Shown one piece after another: positions 1 through 10,589 of a stretch of DNA of 64,000 nt (its first letter is position 1; each line of letters opens with the position of its first letter). The stretch comes from Leptodactylus fallax (Eukaryota; Chordata; Amphibia; Anura; Leptodactylidae): NCBI GenBank assembly GCA_947044405.1, contig CAMRHE010000206.1, positions 2,666,001 to 2,730,000 of the forward strand, given 5' to 3'. The notes beneath the pieces were generated by a model. It was not told where the DNA came from, ran no database searches, and saw nothing but the letters and a program-made list of their open reading frames with translations. A program made the translations under genes and the position numbers.

Positions 1-271
1 ACCTTTTATGTTCTGTCAGATTAGGGTATTATATCCTTTTAAATTCTGTCAGATTAAGGTATTATATCCTTTTATGTTCTGTCAGATTAGGGTATTATAT
101 CCTTTTTTGCTCTGTCAGATTAGAGTATTATAACCTTTTATGTTCTGTCAGATTAGGGTATTATATCCTTTTATGTTCTGTCAGATTAGAGTATTATATC
201 CTTTTTTGCTCTGTCAGATTAGGGTATTATAACCTTTTTTGCTCTGTCAGTTTAGGGTATTATAACCTTTT
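1..271. repeat. Minisatellite, 33-bp unit, about 8 copies
   Basis: A unit of the form CCTTTTATG, TTCTGTCAG, ATTAGGGTATTATAT recurs every 33 bases from the first base of the window to about position 271. Copies differ by a few substitutions (TTTATG against TTTTTGC; TAGGG against TAGAG). The array probably continues to the left of the window. No coding potential. Confidence 0.93.
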
Positions 272-951
272 TGTACTTGTCTGTATACTACGGTAGTTAC
301 CATGTTGATTTGGTTGTCCTTTATTACGTAAATGAGTGTAAGAGAAGAGTTAATTTTATTCTGCCAGAGCTGAAAATCTGTTTTTTAGTCTGCACAACTT
401 GTCCGATGGATCCGGTTTGTCTTCTCTGCAAATGGCAAGTCAGGAAAAAGTGACTTACTGTACAACACCTAATGTGGAGAAGACTGAACTACACCCAGAA
501 ACTTTTTAGCTTCTATTAATGCGTCCTATTGCATGTAGTTGTATTAAGATCTCAGGCTGGATCTGCATTTTCTGCTCCCCTAGGGTGCTGCTACTACTGC
601 AGCAGGTCTTCTCCCAGTTTCAGACAGTGCCATTTCTTGGCAGTACAGAAGAAAGAAATGTATTATCTGCATAATGACACACACCCAGACTATGCACCTC
701 CACCCTGGCACCAGCTGCACAAAAAAATAGAAAACAATCTAGGCTGGGCATAAGAGAAGAAATAATTGTGATCCAACAAGGAATATCAGATTGCAGTGAT
801 AAAAAATAAATTCATAAATTGTCACAATGTCTGGATACAGAAGATCTGATCATTATCGGACTGACTTACACAATTCCCTGAGCTAAGACTCTTCTGTGTA
901 AGCTTAGCCAAAGTTTGGTTCAAATATGAAAATTGATGCCCCCAGTTCTCC
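272..951. other. Non-coding stretch, nothing recognised
   Basis: AT-rich unique-looking DNA. The two short open frames here (60 and 74 codons) have no recognisable domain and no splice context. I see no gene, RNA or clear repeat. Confidence 0.6.
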
Positions 952-1320
952 TTAAAAGGGTTATATCTGATCAGTGGGAGTCTGAATTTCCATTGTGGGT
1001 CTCAGGGGTCAGACCCCCAATGATCATATACTAATCCTTTATCCTATGGATAGAGGCTAATTATTCTTTGTTGTATAACCCCTTTAACATTCCAATATAT
1101 TTTGATTTTGGGGTGAGGTTATAGGGTAATCCAAGATATTTCCCCCGTTTTGCACCTCACAGTGGACGGGGCTGCTTACTTGAAAAGGAGCGGTGTTGCA
1201 TCCACTAGCAGCTTCTGGCACCCAGAGGCAGCTGTAACACCTGATCTGTGTAGGGTTTGGTTGTCGGACCCCCACAGATCACATACTGATTACCTATTTT
1301 TATATGAGATTTGGGGAAAG
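952..1320. mobile_element. Decayed palindromic MITE fragments (AAAGGGGTTGTCC family)
   Basis: The segment 952-1087 begins with TTAAAAGGGTTATAT and ends with TATAACCCCTTTAA, and its halves are roughly complementary (GATCAGTGGGAGTCTGA near the left, TCAGACCCCCAATGATCA near the middle). The following 230 bp resembles one arm of the same family, for example ATCACATACTGAT, which recurs near 7200. Both copies are old and diverged. Confidence 0.55.
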
Positions 1321-2744
1321 GGGTGATTTGAAATGTTATAATTTTTAACATTTTTTAAACTTTTTATCTACTTTTCAATTTTATTATTAGACTCCCTTGG
1401 GCACTTTAAACCTACGGGGTCTGATCACCCATACAATATACTGTAATATTAATGTATAGCAGTATATTGCATCTAAAAAGGAAAATATCAGTAAATTACT
1501 TCTGGGTCTCTGCTGTGCAAAACAGTGACCCACCAATTCTGAGGCCCGCTCAACTCCTGAGTGGCGACCATTTTTAAAGTCCCAACATCAGCTGTACATG
1601 TACAACGAATGTCTGGATGGGGTCAAAATCTGCTGTGGGGCATCTGGAGGAGGCTTGTAATGGATGCCATTCAGGCATGATTCATCCATAGGGGTTTCGG
1701 GGTAAAAACATGTATACCATACTTTTTGTGGTAGTCCTTTTTATAGAAAAGGGCAATCTGCTGCATACTAATGCATACCACATACTGGCCCTATGAAATT
1801 GTTTCCCAGCATGCATAGTATGTTTGGCTAAGTGTACAGATGAGGAGTGTATTTATCCTAGGGTGCCTTTAAGATCAGTCAATAATCATAGCAGTGTTTG
1901 TTCTCAATTACTAGTCCATATAAATATATCTATGATCAGCTGACAAAGGTCATCATTTTCAGCATCACATCTTCTCATGTAAACATGGAAGTGCTGCTGG
2001 CAATATGCAATGTGTATGTGCCCAAGTGATCCTATAACCAATTATTTTTCCCTTTACAGTTTGCTATAAGCCGGGTAAAATCCCTTTAAACGTTTGCCAA
2101 TTAACTTGTTATATCATCAATCGGTATACGGTAAATATTCCTATGTAAAAGAACCCTAAGTCATTTTATTGGTCACCAAGATGGTGTCATTCAACATTGA
2201 ATTTCCTGTACATTGTGTGGTTAGTGCAGGAGGTTTACAACCAGTGTAAATAACATACTCCCAAGGTAATGTGCCAGGCTCGTGCCCAGGACAAGCATTT
2301 GGCTCCTATTGAAAATGTCTTAAAATATTTATCTTATAGTAACATTGTTAAAAAAAGAGCAAATAGTAAATGACTCTATCGCATAAATCTTGTCATTCAT
2401 GGTAGGATGGATTTCAGGATTCAATATTTCAGGCTCTTTATAGCATTCTTCACAAAATATCTTAGTGTTATTACACAAAGAAGACCTGTCAGATCCTCTG
2501 ATTTTTTGAGTTTTATTTTTTTGTGTAGCTTGCCCAATTTCAAAGGTACCAAAGCCATTACTATTTGGCTACCTGTAGAAGTGTGGTGTCAAGTGGCCGG
2601 TCATCCATGGCAGTAAAGGACCACCCATTTGACAGTACACATTTGTTGGTAGCTGATAGTACCCATATCTTTGGAACTGGGCAAACTACACAATCCAAAA
2701 TAATGACAGAGGCTGATACATTGCAGCAGTCCCTGGTCAGGACC
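1321..2744. other. Non-coding stretch, little recognised
   Basis: No coding exon, RNA gene or well-bounded element seen. Positions 2590-2740 share wording with 12225-12300 (CCCACCCTTTTGACAGT against CCACCCATTTGACAGT), so part of it is a dispersed repeat of unknown class. Confidence 0.5.
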
Positions 2745-3060
2745 TTTCACCATCTACGCCAACTCAAGCTCTTTTCACTCCTTAATATCCATCCACTGAC
2801 TCCATTGCACTTGGATTTTTTTTTTCTCTAGCTTTCACCATTCCTGAGCTATCAGTACAGTTAGTTTTGTTTTTCAATATGCTAACTAGAGCAAGGAGGC
2901 GTGACTCAGAGCTCAGAATCAGGCTCTCTTGCCTTTCACCACCCACTTGACATTAGAGAGGTCTAGAGAAAAAATTCCAATTTTGCCAGAATCAGGAGCA
3001 GCATGTATTAAAGGATGAAAATAGATCAACTTGATGGGGGTGGTGGAAGGTTCTCTTTAA
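2745..3060. mobile_element. Palindromic MITE (ACCTTTCACCA family)
   Basis: The left end reads GGACCTTTCACCATC and the right end GGGGGTGGTGGAAGG followed by TTCTCTTTAA, which are inverted relative to each other. The middle contains TTTTTTCTCTAG and its near-complement CTAGAGAAAAAAT. A second copy is at about 20790-21150, where the ends are similar. It has no coding capacity. Confidence 0.65.
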
Positions 3061-3554
3061 GGCTAGGGCAACATAAAATTGCAGTATGGCTCTAATATAT
3101 TGTAACTAATAATAGTGAATATACACGTTGTGTTGCAACACACAAGTTGCCTAGACTATGATAGGATCATTAGACAGACCATTGGCAGTTGGCACCAACC
3201 TTTCTACAGTGGTGTACAAACTGTATGCATAAAGCATATCTACATGCCAGTCAGGGAATGCTGGATTACAGGTTCCATGGGAACTGCAAAAATATTCACC
3301 TCTCCTGCTGGAGACAAAAATAAAGTTCCATATGCAACCTCTGTTTGTTGCCATACCATGCTCTATTAGGATCTCTATGGACATACCCTCTCTCCCCAAA
3401 AGGCAATACGGGAGAATACCTCCATACATATGGCATCCATGTCACGATTCTTTATCCATTGGATTCACAAGAAATCAGACAAAAAACATTTCACGTGGCT
3501 CCAATATGACTGTATGTGGTCAGTGTATTGTGGCTCTGAACAATTAGGTTGTTC

Positions 3555-3795
3555 ACCCTAGTGTTTGGCTCTCCATAGTTTGGGTCTCCAGCCCGTCCGA
3601 TAAAAAAGCGGTTACCCGTGGACACCCGTGGACCCCATAAACTGAAACCAGGCCATGCACCTGTGTGTCCATCACATGACCATGAAAGTATCCAATGGAA
3701 GTAAACAATGAATGACAGCAAGCACAAATCTATAAAAGTGTGAGGAATGAAGTACATCGGAAAATTGTACAACTTTTCATTCTACAAACAATTAG
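3555..3795. mobile_element. Two adjacent MITE fragments
   Basis: Positions 3555-3655 resemble the interior of the TAGGTTCACAC family (GGTTACCCGTGGA, GACCCCATAAACTGAAA). Positions 3660-3795 match one arm of the large palindrome at 52160-52796: both contain CATCACATGACCATG, GAATGACAGCAAGCA and AAATTGTACAACTTT. Each is a partial copy. Confidence 0.6.
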
Positions 3796-4844
3796 GGCTT
3801 AATCCCACGACAGTGTTAATTGGCTGTGTGCTAGCTGTGGTATTATTGGCCAGCACCTGGCACCATAGACTTTAATGGATCTATTCACACTACCATTGTA
3901 TTAATGGTCCATGTGAATGATCAAAGGAAAAATAGAACTAGCTATTTCTTGGTCCAACTTTTCAGATCCACTCATGTATCTGAGGGATCCATGAAATTGT
4001 ACTACTTTTTGGATTGCACTCAGCCATGAAAAAAGTAACCCAATTAAGGAATATATACCATAGATTTTAGGGGAGACCTTCTCTGGTTGCAAGTGCATGT
4101 GGGCTCTTGGTGACAGCCATAGGTGGCACCATGTTTACGTAACCACTTTCAGCTTGACAAGAATGTGTTAACTTATATTATAAGAAGCCCCTAAGAACAG
4201 TGAGCCTGGTATCTGCCCATGTTTGTGTTATTTGTTAATACTCTTTAACAGTATTTCATGATACAATAATTTATGCCATTATTGAAAATATTTCTAAAAT
4301 CTTCAGAATAGGTTTGGATATCCCTCATTGTTCCTTTAGCAGAAAGATACTTATAGGAAACTGATTTGCTCCACAGATCCATTCTCATTGAGCAGTATTC
4401 TGTTTGAAGGATCAAAGGTCAAGGTTTTCTGATAAACATTAGTAAAGCAAAGAGCAGGGAGCAAGCCCAATGTCCTTTCCAGCCTCACCACGCCCTGACC
4501 AGGTTAGCAGGAGTTAACCCATTATTTACACTAGTAAAATAAATAAAAGTGCTTATTCCTCCTGTTAAAGGTGGACATGTCAATCGTTTAGAGCTCATGC
4601 AGACCTCATGGGAGAAGCCACCTATTTTATGGCAGCGATTCTTTCATCTTGTACAACATACTTGTGAACATCCATTGTTGCGACACTGATGATAAGAAAC
4701 TGGTAACCTGAATCGATTATGTTTGTTCGGGCAGAAATGACAACATTGTAACTTGTATGGTCAACCTGAGGTTATTATTATTGTGCCGCTTCTTAGACTA
4801 AGGACGTGTGTACAGATCTCTCTGCCAGAATTTTTGATACATAT
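3796..4844. other. Non-coding stretch, nothing recognised
   Basis: No coding exon or repeat with visible ends. Ordinary intergenic sequence as far as can be read by eye. Confidence 0.5.
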
Positions 4845-5010
4845 AGGTAGAAGCGCAACATGAAGCTCCTGAGGCCCAAAATCTGTACCAGGCCCTCCAA
4901 CTATAATGTATTTTTCATAGTACTTAGCTGTGTATATAAGAAGTGTCCCCTTAAGGCTTCTATGCTCAGGTTCAATCACACCCTCTGCACCCCCTCAAGT
5001 TACACCCCTG
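4845..5010. mobile_element. Fragment of a dispersed repeat (GAAGCTCCTGGGCCC type)
   Basis: The words GAAGCTCCTGAGGCCC and AAGTTACACCCCTGCAC recur, in either orientation, near 14210-14330, 31965-32010 and 35660-35760. The recurrence marks a dispersed repeat of unknown class; the true ends are not visible. Confidence 0.5.
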
Positions 5011-5119
5011 CACATAGGGATTCACCGGGATCGAGTCCTGACTTCACCATAATGAACAGCAGTGTATTGAGAACAGGTTATGACTATTTTGGCCTCTACT
5101 CTCTGCCATTTGTAGTTCT

Positions 5120-5254
5120 CTAATGCATTTAGTGATGTCACATGATACAGACAATACACATGATGATTTCACAGTGCAGAGACAATAAACACAGCATAGA
5201 GATAATACATACTGTAATGTCACAGTATAGGGATAAGGTAACAGTAATGTCACA
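5120..5254. repeat. Degenerate minisatellite, left part
   Basis: Loose repeats of AGACAATACACA, GATGTCACAG and CATAGAGA occur about every 30-40 bases. The same wording resumes at 6736-6800, on the other side of the LINE and LTR insertions, so the array was split by them. Confidence 0.6.
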
Positions 5255-5706
5255 GCTCTGTCCTTGGGAGCCCACTGGACCCAGTGCAGGTGGTGGGTGA
5301 CAGAAGGATACTGTCCGTGGTGAGCTCTATGTGGGAGAATAACTCTCATCCCATGCATGAGACCGTGATAGCGCTGGGCAGTACTGTCAGTGACCGACTG
5401 CTTCACCCTAAGTGCGAGAAGGAACGCTATCGGAAGTCTTTCCTCCCCACCGCGGTTAGGCTGTACAACCAACACCGACCTAAGCGGAGATCAATACACA
5501 CAGAGAACTGAAATATCTTTCTGCCTGTTAAATCCCCCCCCCCTCCTCTGCTACTTCCTATCTGTCTGTCTACTGTCAATGTAATGCCGCTTACCTTGGA
5601 ACATTCATGTACATGTTGTATTTGTATTTGTATCTGGTTATCTTTGCTGCTGTAACACACTGAATTTCCCCATTGTGGGACTATTAAAGGACTATTATTA
5701 TTATTA
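5255..5706 (+). pseudogene. 5'-truncated non-LTR retrotransposon (LINE) 3' end, Rex1/CR1/L2-like
   Basis: The plus-strand frame ending at 5511 reads as the C-terminal tail of a non-LTR retrotransposon ORF2, including LSVVSS, HPMHETVIALGS, ERYRKSFLPTAVRLYNQ. The KSFLPTAVRLYN block is characteristic of the Rex1/CR1/L2 side of the family. After the stop comes a short 3' UTR ending TGAATTTCCCCATTGTGGGA, CTATTAAAGGA, and a (TTA)n tail, the usual end of such elements. Reverse transcriptase and endonuclease domains are missing, so this is a dead 5'-truncated copy. The exact clade is uncertain. A solo LTR interrupts its TTA tail. Confidence 0.78.
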
Positions 5707-6711
5707 TGTAGCCCTATTTGGGGGGGGGTATGAGTATTATCCCTCCCGCAACAGACTCTGGCGCTGACCTGTGTGTATAATGGGACCTGAAGCCTTCGCT
5801 GAAGGGAAGAGTGGGAACATATATGAAATATATCAGTGCCTCCACCCAGGATAGAGCCTCTGTATTACAGGGAGGATCTCTTCCTGGGACTTACCCATGA
5901 GGTACAGTTAGTAGCCTTAACAAGGATCACTGTACTAATCTCACAGTCTGAAGAATACATACAGATACCACATAAGGTTATAACAGTAGCTTTATAAGAA
6001 TCAACAGGGTAATAATACATACATAGAATATACTCAGAACACAGCAATACTACAACAACCAGCAAGTCCTCAACCGTCTTAGGTTATATACCCGGGTATA
6101 TATATAGATATATAGCAAGAGTCCAGTGCACAATACCTCCAGGCAACAGAAGAGATGCAGGGGCCCCTGTGGATGACTGTGGATCCTCGGATGTCTCCAG
6201 GAGATGACAGACAGCCGATCAGGAGATGATGATGATGGTGAGATTCTTCACAGGCAGCAAACAGGGCGACGGTGACGGCAGTAGATGCAGGCCTGACTAC
6301 CCTAACACTGAGTCCTTAACCTGCCAGCTAAACTACTAGTGCCACCGGGCCTCTAACTAGCTAGTTGGCCTTCGGAAGCCTAACCTATCACTGCCCTGAA
6401 CTATATATATATATGGATCCCTAACTACGGTTACTAGCTAGGTCCTGTGAGTATATAGGGGGTAACACATACCTAACTATATACTGTGAAGTAAAGAGGA
6501 ACAAGTGGCTCTTAGACTCCCCCAGACATAACATGTCTGGCTCAGCAGCTCTGCTCACATCTCTCCCCCCAGCAGCTCTGCCTCACATGTGTCTGACTCA
6601 CTGTATTTACAAAACAAAACTTGCACTAAATGCCTGGGGTCTCTGAAGCCAAACTGCAGGGGCAAAGAAGCCAGATACATTATATACTAGTAGAAATGGC
6701 AGTTCCCTACA
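5707..6711 (-). mobile_element. Probable solo LTR (about 1 kb) in the LINE tail
   Basis: Read on the minus strand the segment starts TGTAGGGAACTG and ends AGGGCTACA, giving the TG...CA ends and short terminal inverted repeat of an LTR. It is inserted inside a (TTA)n tract: TTATTA lies on both sides (5696-5706 and 6713-6734). The interior has no open frame of note and no repeated flanking copy, as expected for a solo LTR of a Ty3/Gypsy-like or other LTR element. A perfect target duplication is not provable because the target is itself a TTA repeat. Confidence 0.55.
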
Positions 6712-6869
6712 CTTATTATTATTATTATTATTATTAGAGACAATACACAAGGTGATGTTACAGCATAGAGCCAATACACAAGGTGATGAAGCTGTAATAG
6801 TGTTTATATAATATAGCCATATTATAGCCATCTGAATAAGCCATGATGCACATAGTAATGCCATAGATA
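6712..6869. repeat. TTA tract and right part of the split minisatellite
   Basis: (TTA)n at 6712-6735 continues the LINE tail. Then AGACAATACACAAGGTGATG, twice in 6736-6792, resumes the minisatellite seen at 5120-5254. Confidence 0.65.
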
Positions 6870-7277
6870 AATGGGTTGTCTTGCCCCAAACTGATTTTTT
6901 CATACTGATGATCTCTCCACATGTTAGGTCATCAGTATGTGATCTATGGGAGTCCAACACCCAGACCCTGCACAGATCATCTGTTCCAGCAGCCTCCGGG
7001 TGCCGGAAGCAGCAGTGGATGGGAAACTTGTGCAGCACCGCTCCTCTTCAAGTAATAAGAGCGGCGCTCCAGTTCCCTGAACCACAGCTATGCAGTGAAT
7101 GGGGCTACTGCAAAAGCTTCCCGTACACTAATAGCTTCCAGCACCTAAAGGCTGCCAGAACAGCTGATCTGTGCAGGGTCCAGGTGTAGGACACCCACAG
7201 ATCACATACTGATAACCCATGCTGTGGATAGGTCATCAGTATGGAAAATCAATTTACTGCCGGACAACCCCTTTAAG
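6870..7277. mobile_element. Palindromic MITE (AAAGGGGTTGTCC family)
   Basis: The left end reads GGGTTGTCTTGCC and the right end GGACAACCCCTTTAA. The arms are complementary over long stretches: CATACTGATGATCTCTCCA and AGGTCATCAGTATGTGATC on the left, GATCACATACTGATAACCC and AGGTCATCAGTATGG on the right. The 100-codon open frame across it is a by-product of the palindrome. Confidence 0.72.
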
Positions 7278-8094
7278 GGATAATTAACTCAATAGTTACT
7301 CAGGACTTATAGTCCAGGAAGCATGCACACAGTGATGTCACAGGCACAGGACATTATATGTTATATAAACTATAACATTGCTACATATTACGTTATATGT
7401 ATGATATTTGTTATGTATACAATGACATTGTTGCACTGTTAGTCATATTTTCTAAACATAAAGCTATCTATAGATTTTGATAACTGTTGGCTAAAAGCTT
7501 GTTTGGTCGAGAATTATCTTGCCCTATGTCCCCACACACTCCCCCATGTACACTCAGTTCCAGACAGAAGGAAGCAATCCACTGACACACTCCTCTGGCA
7601 AGGGCTTATCTTCACGAGAAACTCAAGTGGCCAGTCCTTATCTACCCCCGACATCTGCTGTTCAGAGAGACCCCTTAAATAGTATAAGATAGTCTAATGT
7701 GTAATGTGTATGTTCAACCTAAATGTACTTCTATGTGTATAATAACATAATAGACCCTGTACATAGTCATTGCTGATTTACTGCATAGTACGATGGAGAA
7801 AGAGACTCTGACCACAGCTTCAGCGTCATTTGCTAAAACGCAGTATGTAACTAAAGTTGAGGTGTTTGTCGTGCGGTGTGTTAGCCTTTGGAACTTGTTG
7901 CTATGTCCTCTGTTTAAATATATAGAAGTTAGTTCTTTTCATGTGAGCATTAGCAAGGCCAACCAGTGTTGAAAGGTTCCAAGAAGATATAGGTTCCTTA
8001 TATTCCAAATATGTAAATCTGTCCCCAATGGTAGCAATATGTTATCTTCTATCTCTTGTGTGAATTGACTTGCTACTCTGCAATGCCTCATTTT
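7278..8094. other. Non-coding stretch with weak dispersed-repeat words
   Basis: No gene seen. Around 7486-7690 the words CTGTTGGCTAAAAGC and CAGTCCTTATCTA recall 17178-17400, suggesting fragments of one dispersed repeat. The rest is unrecognised. Confidence 0.45.
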
Positions 8095-8170
8095 GATTGT
8101 ATTTGAACCCTACAAAAAGTGCTGTGGAATATGTTGGCGCTATATAAATAAAATGTATTATTATTATCTG
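8095..8170 (+). mobile_element. SINE/LINE 3' tail fragment
   Basis: The sequence GTGCTGTGGAATATGTTGG, CGCTATATAAATAAA and (TTA)n is the common 3' tail of vertebrate SINE/LINE pairs. A related tail (GCGGTGGAATATGTTATAC) closes the V-SINE at about 36860. Only the tail is present. Confidence 0.6.
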
Positions 8171-8495
8171 AGCAAATAGACTTAGACTTCTGATTTTATA
8201 TGGAGGACATGAGACAAAATGTGGTATGTTTCAGTTCTTGTCATATTATGGTATATTTTCCTAAGGAAAAGTATGATGCCATTAGGAGGTAATATGGGTG
8301 AAGACAGGGTGCCTGCAGCTCAGTAATATGGAGCCATATATCACTATACACTTTCTATAAGACTTTATGACACTGTTGACATGGGTGCGGGGAATCAAAT
8401 TTGCAAGGAGAAAAGGCATCTCTGGCCTGCATTTTATGCACAAAGGAATTTTAAAGGTTTTTTTCATCAAGAAAAAAATGAAGGCAAAGGGCTCA

Positions 8496-8800
8496 AAGTG
8501 GGCTAAAAATAAAATGAAGTGATTTTCTCATCACTGATCCCCATTACAATGCTTACCGGGTCCCTGCTGGTCTCTGCATCCTAGTGTTGGAAATCCCTCC
8601 TCAGCCAATCACTGGCCACTGTGTTGTCTCTCCTCAGCTTGTGATTGGTTGAGTGGATATTTTCTGTGTGTCCTAATGGGATCATAAGTAGAGACCAGTG
8701 GGGACCCAGCCAGAATTGGAATGGGAGTGGCGGCGAATTGGTGAGTGCTTCTTCTTTTATTTGTCTTTACTCTTTTGCTGTAGACCTTGTTTGTCTTGTT
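8496..8800. mobile_element. Palindromic MITE (GGTCCCTGCTGGTCTCT family)
   Basis: Left arm GGGTCCCTGCTGGTCTCTGC with CAGCCAATCAC; right arm GTGATTGGTTGAGTGG with AGAGACCAGTGGGGACCC. The same family recurs at 54400-54650 (CCCTCTGGTCTCTACTTCC). Non-coding. Confidence 0.65.
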
Positions 8801-8917
8801 GGACAACACCTTAAATTTTGCATAATGGAAATATTCTACTAGTACAATTGTATAAAAAGGACACTTCTCAGAAGCTGTGTTTAATTTATGGCTGGCTTTG
8901 TATTTATCTGTCTATCC

Positions 8918-8919
8918 CA

Positions 8920-8979
<60 letters not shown>

Positions 8980-9043
8980 CCATATCTATCTAACCCATAT
9001 CTATCCCATATCTATCTATCTGTCTATCTATCTATCTATCCCA

Positions 9044-9081
<38 letters not shown>

Positions 9082-9082
9082 G
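8918..9082 (+). repeat. (CTAT)n / (ATCT)n microsatellite with CCCATAT interruptions
   Basis: Tetranucleotide CTAT runs interrupted by CCCATATCTATC variants. The long open frames rich in Tyr-Leu-Ser-Ile here are artefacts of the repeat. The same tetranucleotide resumes at 9478 on the far side of a Penelope-like insertion. Confidence 0.95.
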
Positions 9083-9477
9083 TACCAAAAATAGAGCAGC
9101 ACTATGTAAATACCATTAATCAAAGCCATCAGATAATGGCAAAATGACCAAAGTAACAAAGTAAAAAAGAGGCAGCACTCCAAAATGAATGCAAAAAAAT
9201 GGACCCTATTAGCCTAGTGACGTGGCGTTTCGGTTCAACCCGAACCTTTCTCAAGCAGTGCAAACCGTGCAAAACCAATATCTTTATAGTGCATCATGGG
9301 ATATGCTCATACATGTGCAAACTCACATCAATGAAGTAACAATATATCAAATTCATATATAAAAATTAATCAGTTATAAAACACAAGATACATATAAAGT
9401 GACAATTGATGTGTGTATGAGTATATCCCATGATGCAAGATGTTGGTTTTGCACTGTTTGCTCTCCTTGCAAAAGAC
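9083..9477 (-). mobile_element. Penelope-like fragment with degenerate hammerhead motif
   Basis: Read on the minus strand, 9262-9221 gives CTTGAGAAAGG, a stem closed by GGTTC and GAACC, then CCGAAACGCC. This has the layout of a type I hammerhead (CUGAUGA, helix II, GAAA) with a decayed first box. The part at 9263-9320 and the part at 9405-9470 form an inverted repeat with arms of about 55-60 bp sharing GCATCATGGGATAT and GTGCAAAACCAA. The whole insertion sits inside a (CTAT)n array. The Penelope assignment rests on established knowledge that such elements carry hammerheads in their terminal repeats; no reverse transcriptase remains here. Confidence 0.5.
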
Positions 9478-9526
<49 letters not shown>

Positions 9527-9531
9527 ATTTA
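9478..9531 (+). repeat. (CTAT)n microsatellite, right part
   Basis: Thirteen or so CTAT units, almost uninterrupted, directly right of the Penelope-like insertion. Probably part of the same array as 8918-9082 before the insertion. Confidence 0.95.
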
Positions 9532-10589
9532 TCTCCTATAAGACTACAGCATTATTGCCAGTGCTGTTATATTGCATGAATAGTTTATCTTTCTCTTATC
9601 CTCTGGTTTTTCACAGATTGTAAAATCTTCTAGTTATTTACAGATTATAATCGATGTAGACGATAGCCTTCAATAATTCTACTCAATAACAGTCATCTGT
9701 AAAACTTTGCTTTCAGGTTAGTGCAACGAAAACTCACAAACTGATCTTGACCTTCAGTCAAGGAATATAAACAAGAAGCTTGGCTGAAAACCTGAAATAC
9801 CATATGATAGAGAAAGCATGCCATCCGCAGACCAGCTGCAGTATAATAGGTAGTAGTTTTGGCACCTATTCACATTGGTATTTTTAATGACCGCTAAATT
9901 CCACATCACACCGAACTGCAGATATCAATGTTTATCATCACAACACCTGAATGTCTCTTGTATCTCGACCTTTACTAATGTCACATTTATTTTTTCCAGA
10001 GTTTCTTGCATCTAACATGCAGTAAAGTACAAACACTAAAGCCAACTTCAAATATGACAGAGGTTTTCCTAACTGAGGATAAAGTATATGCCATGAATGT
10101 CTATTAGAGCGCCAATCTCCCAACTGAGGGTCCCCTAACCCCAGTATCATTCTACAAATAGAGAGGTGGCCGTGCATTCATGACTCTCTCCATTCACTTC
10201 TATGCAAATTTTCCTATAACATCTGAGCACACTTAGTTGACTGTTTTTCAGAACTCTATAAAAGTGACTGGAGAGAGTGTAGTCTCATCTTCAGTCATTA
10301 TCTGCACGGTTGCGATAACCGACAGTTAATGGACTCTCGTTCTAAAGATAGAATAGAAACTACATCAAGTCTATTGAAAATACATAGAATGATTCAGACT
10401 GAAAGGGTTAAATGATTAAATGTCTCAATACTTCATACTGACTCTCTGAAATGAATGAAAATAAAAGGGCATGAGATTTGGTTTGAAAAAGACCTAAATC
10501 CATTAAGTTCAGACATTTATATTTGCATATGCACATCTTTTATCCTATTTTTTATTCAATAAATCAACCATTGAGAACTCGGTTGGTTT
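9532..10589. other. Non-coding stretch, nothing recognised
   Basis: No exon, RNA or bounded repeat seen. Confidence 0.5.

Noticed and set aside
1..271. Regular short repeats considered as a CRISPR array
   Set aside because: Units are contiguous without unique spacers, in vertebrate-type DNA; it is a minisatellite.
5044..5475. 143-codon minus-strand frame
   Set aside because: Antisense to the LINE tail and minisatellite; the plus-strand reading matches a known retrotransposon C terminus.
6607..7038. 143-codon minus-strand frame
   Set aside because: Runs through the LTR end, a TTA tract (poly-Asn) and a palindromic MITE.
8818..9147. 109-codon frame rich in Tyr-Leu-Ser-Ile
   Set aside because: It is a reading of the CTAT microsatellite and has no other support.
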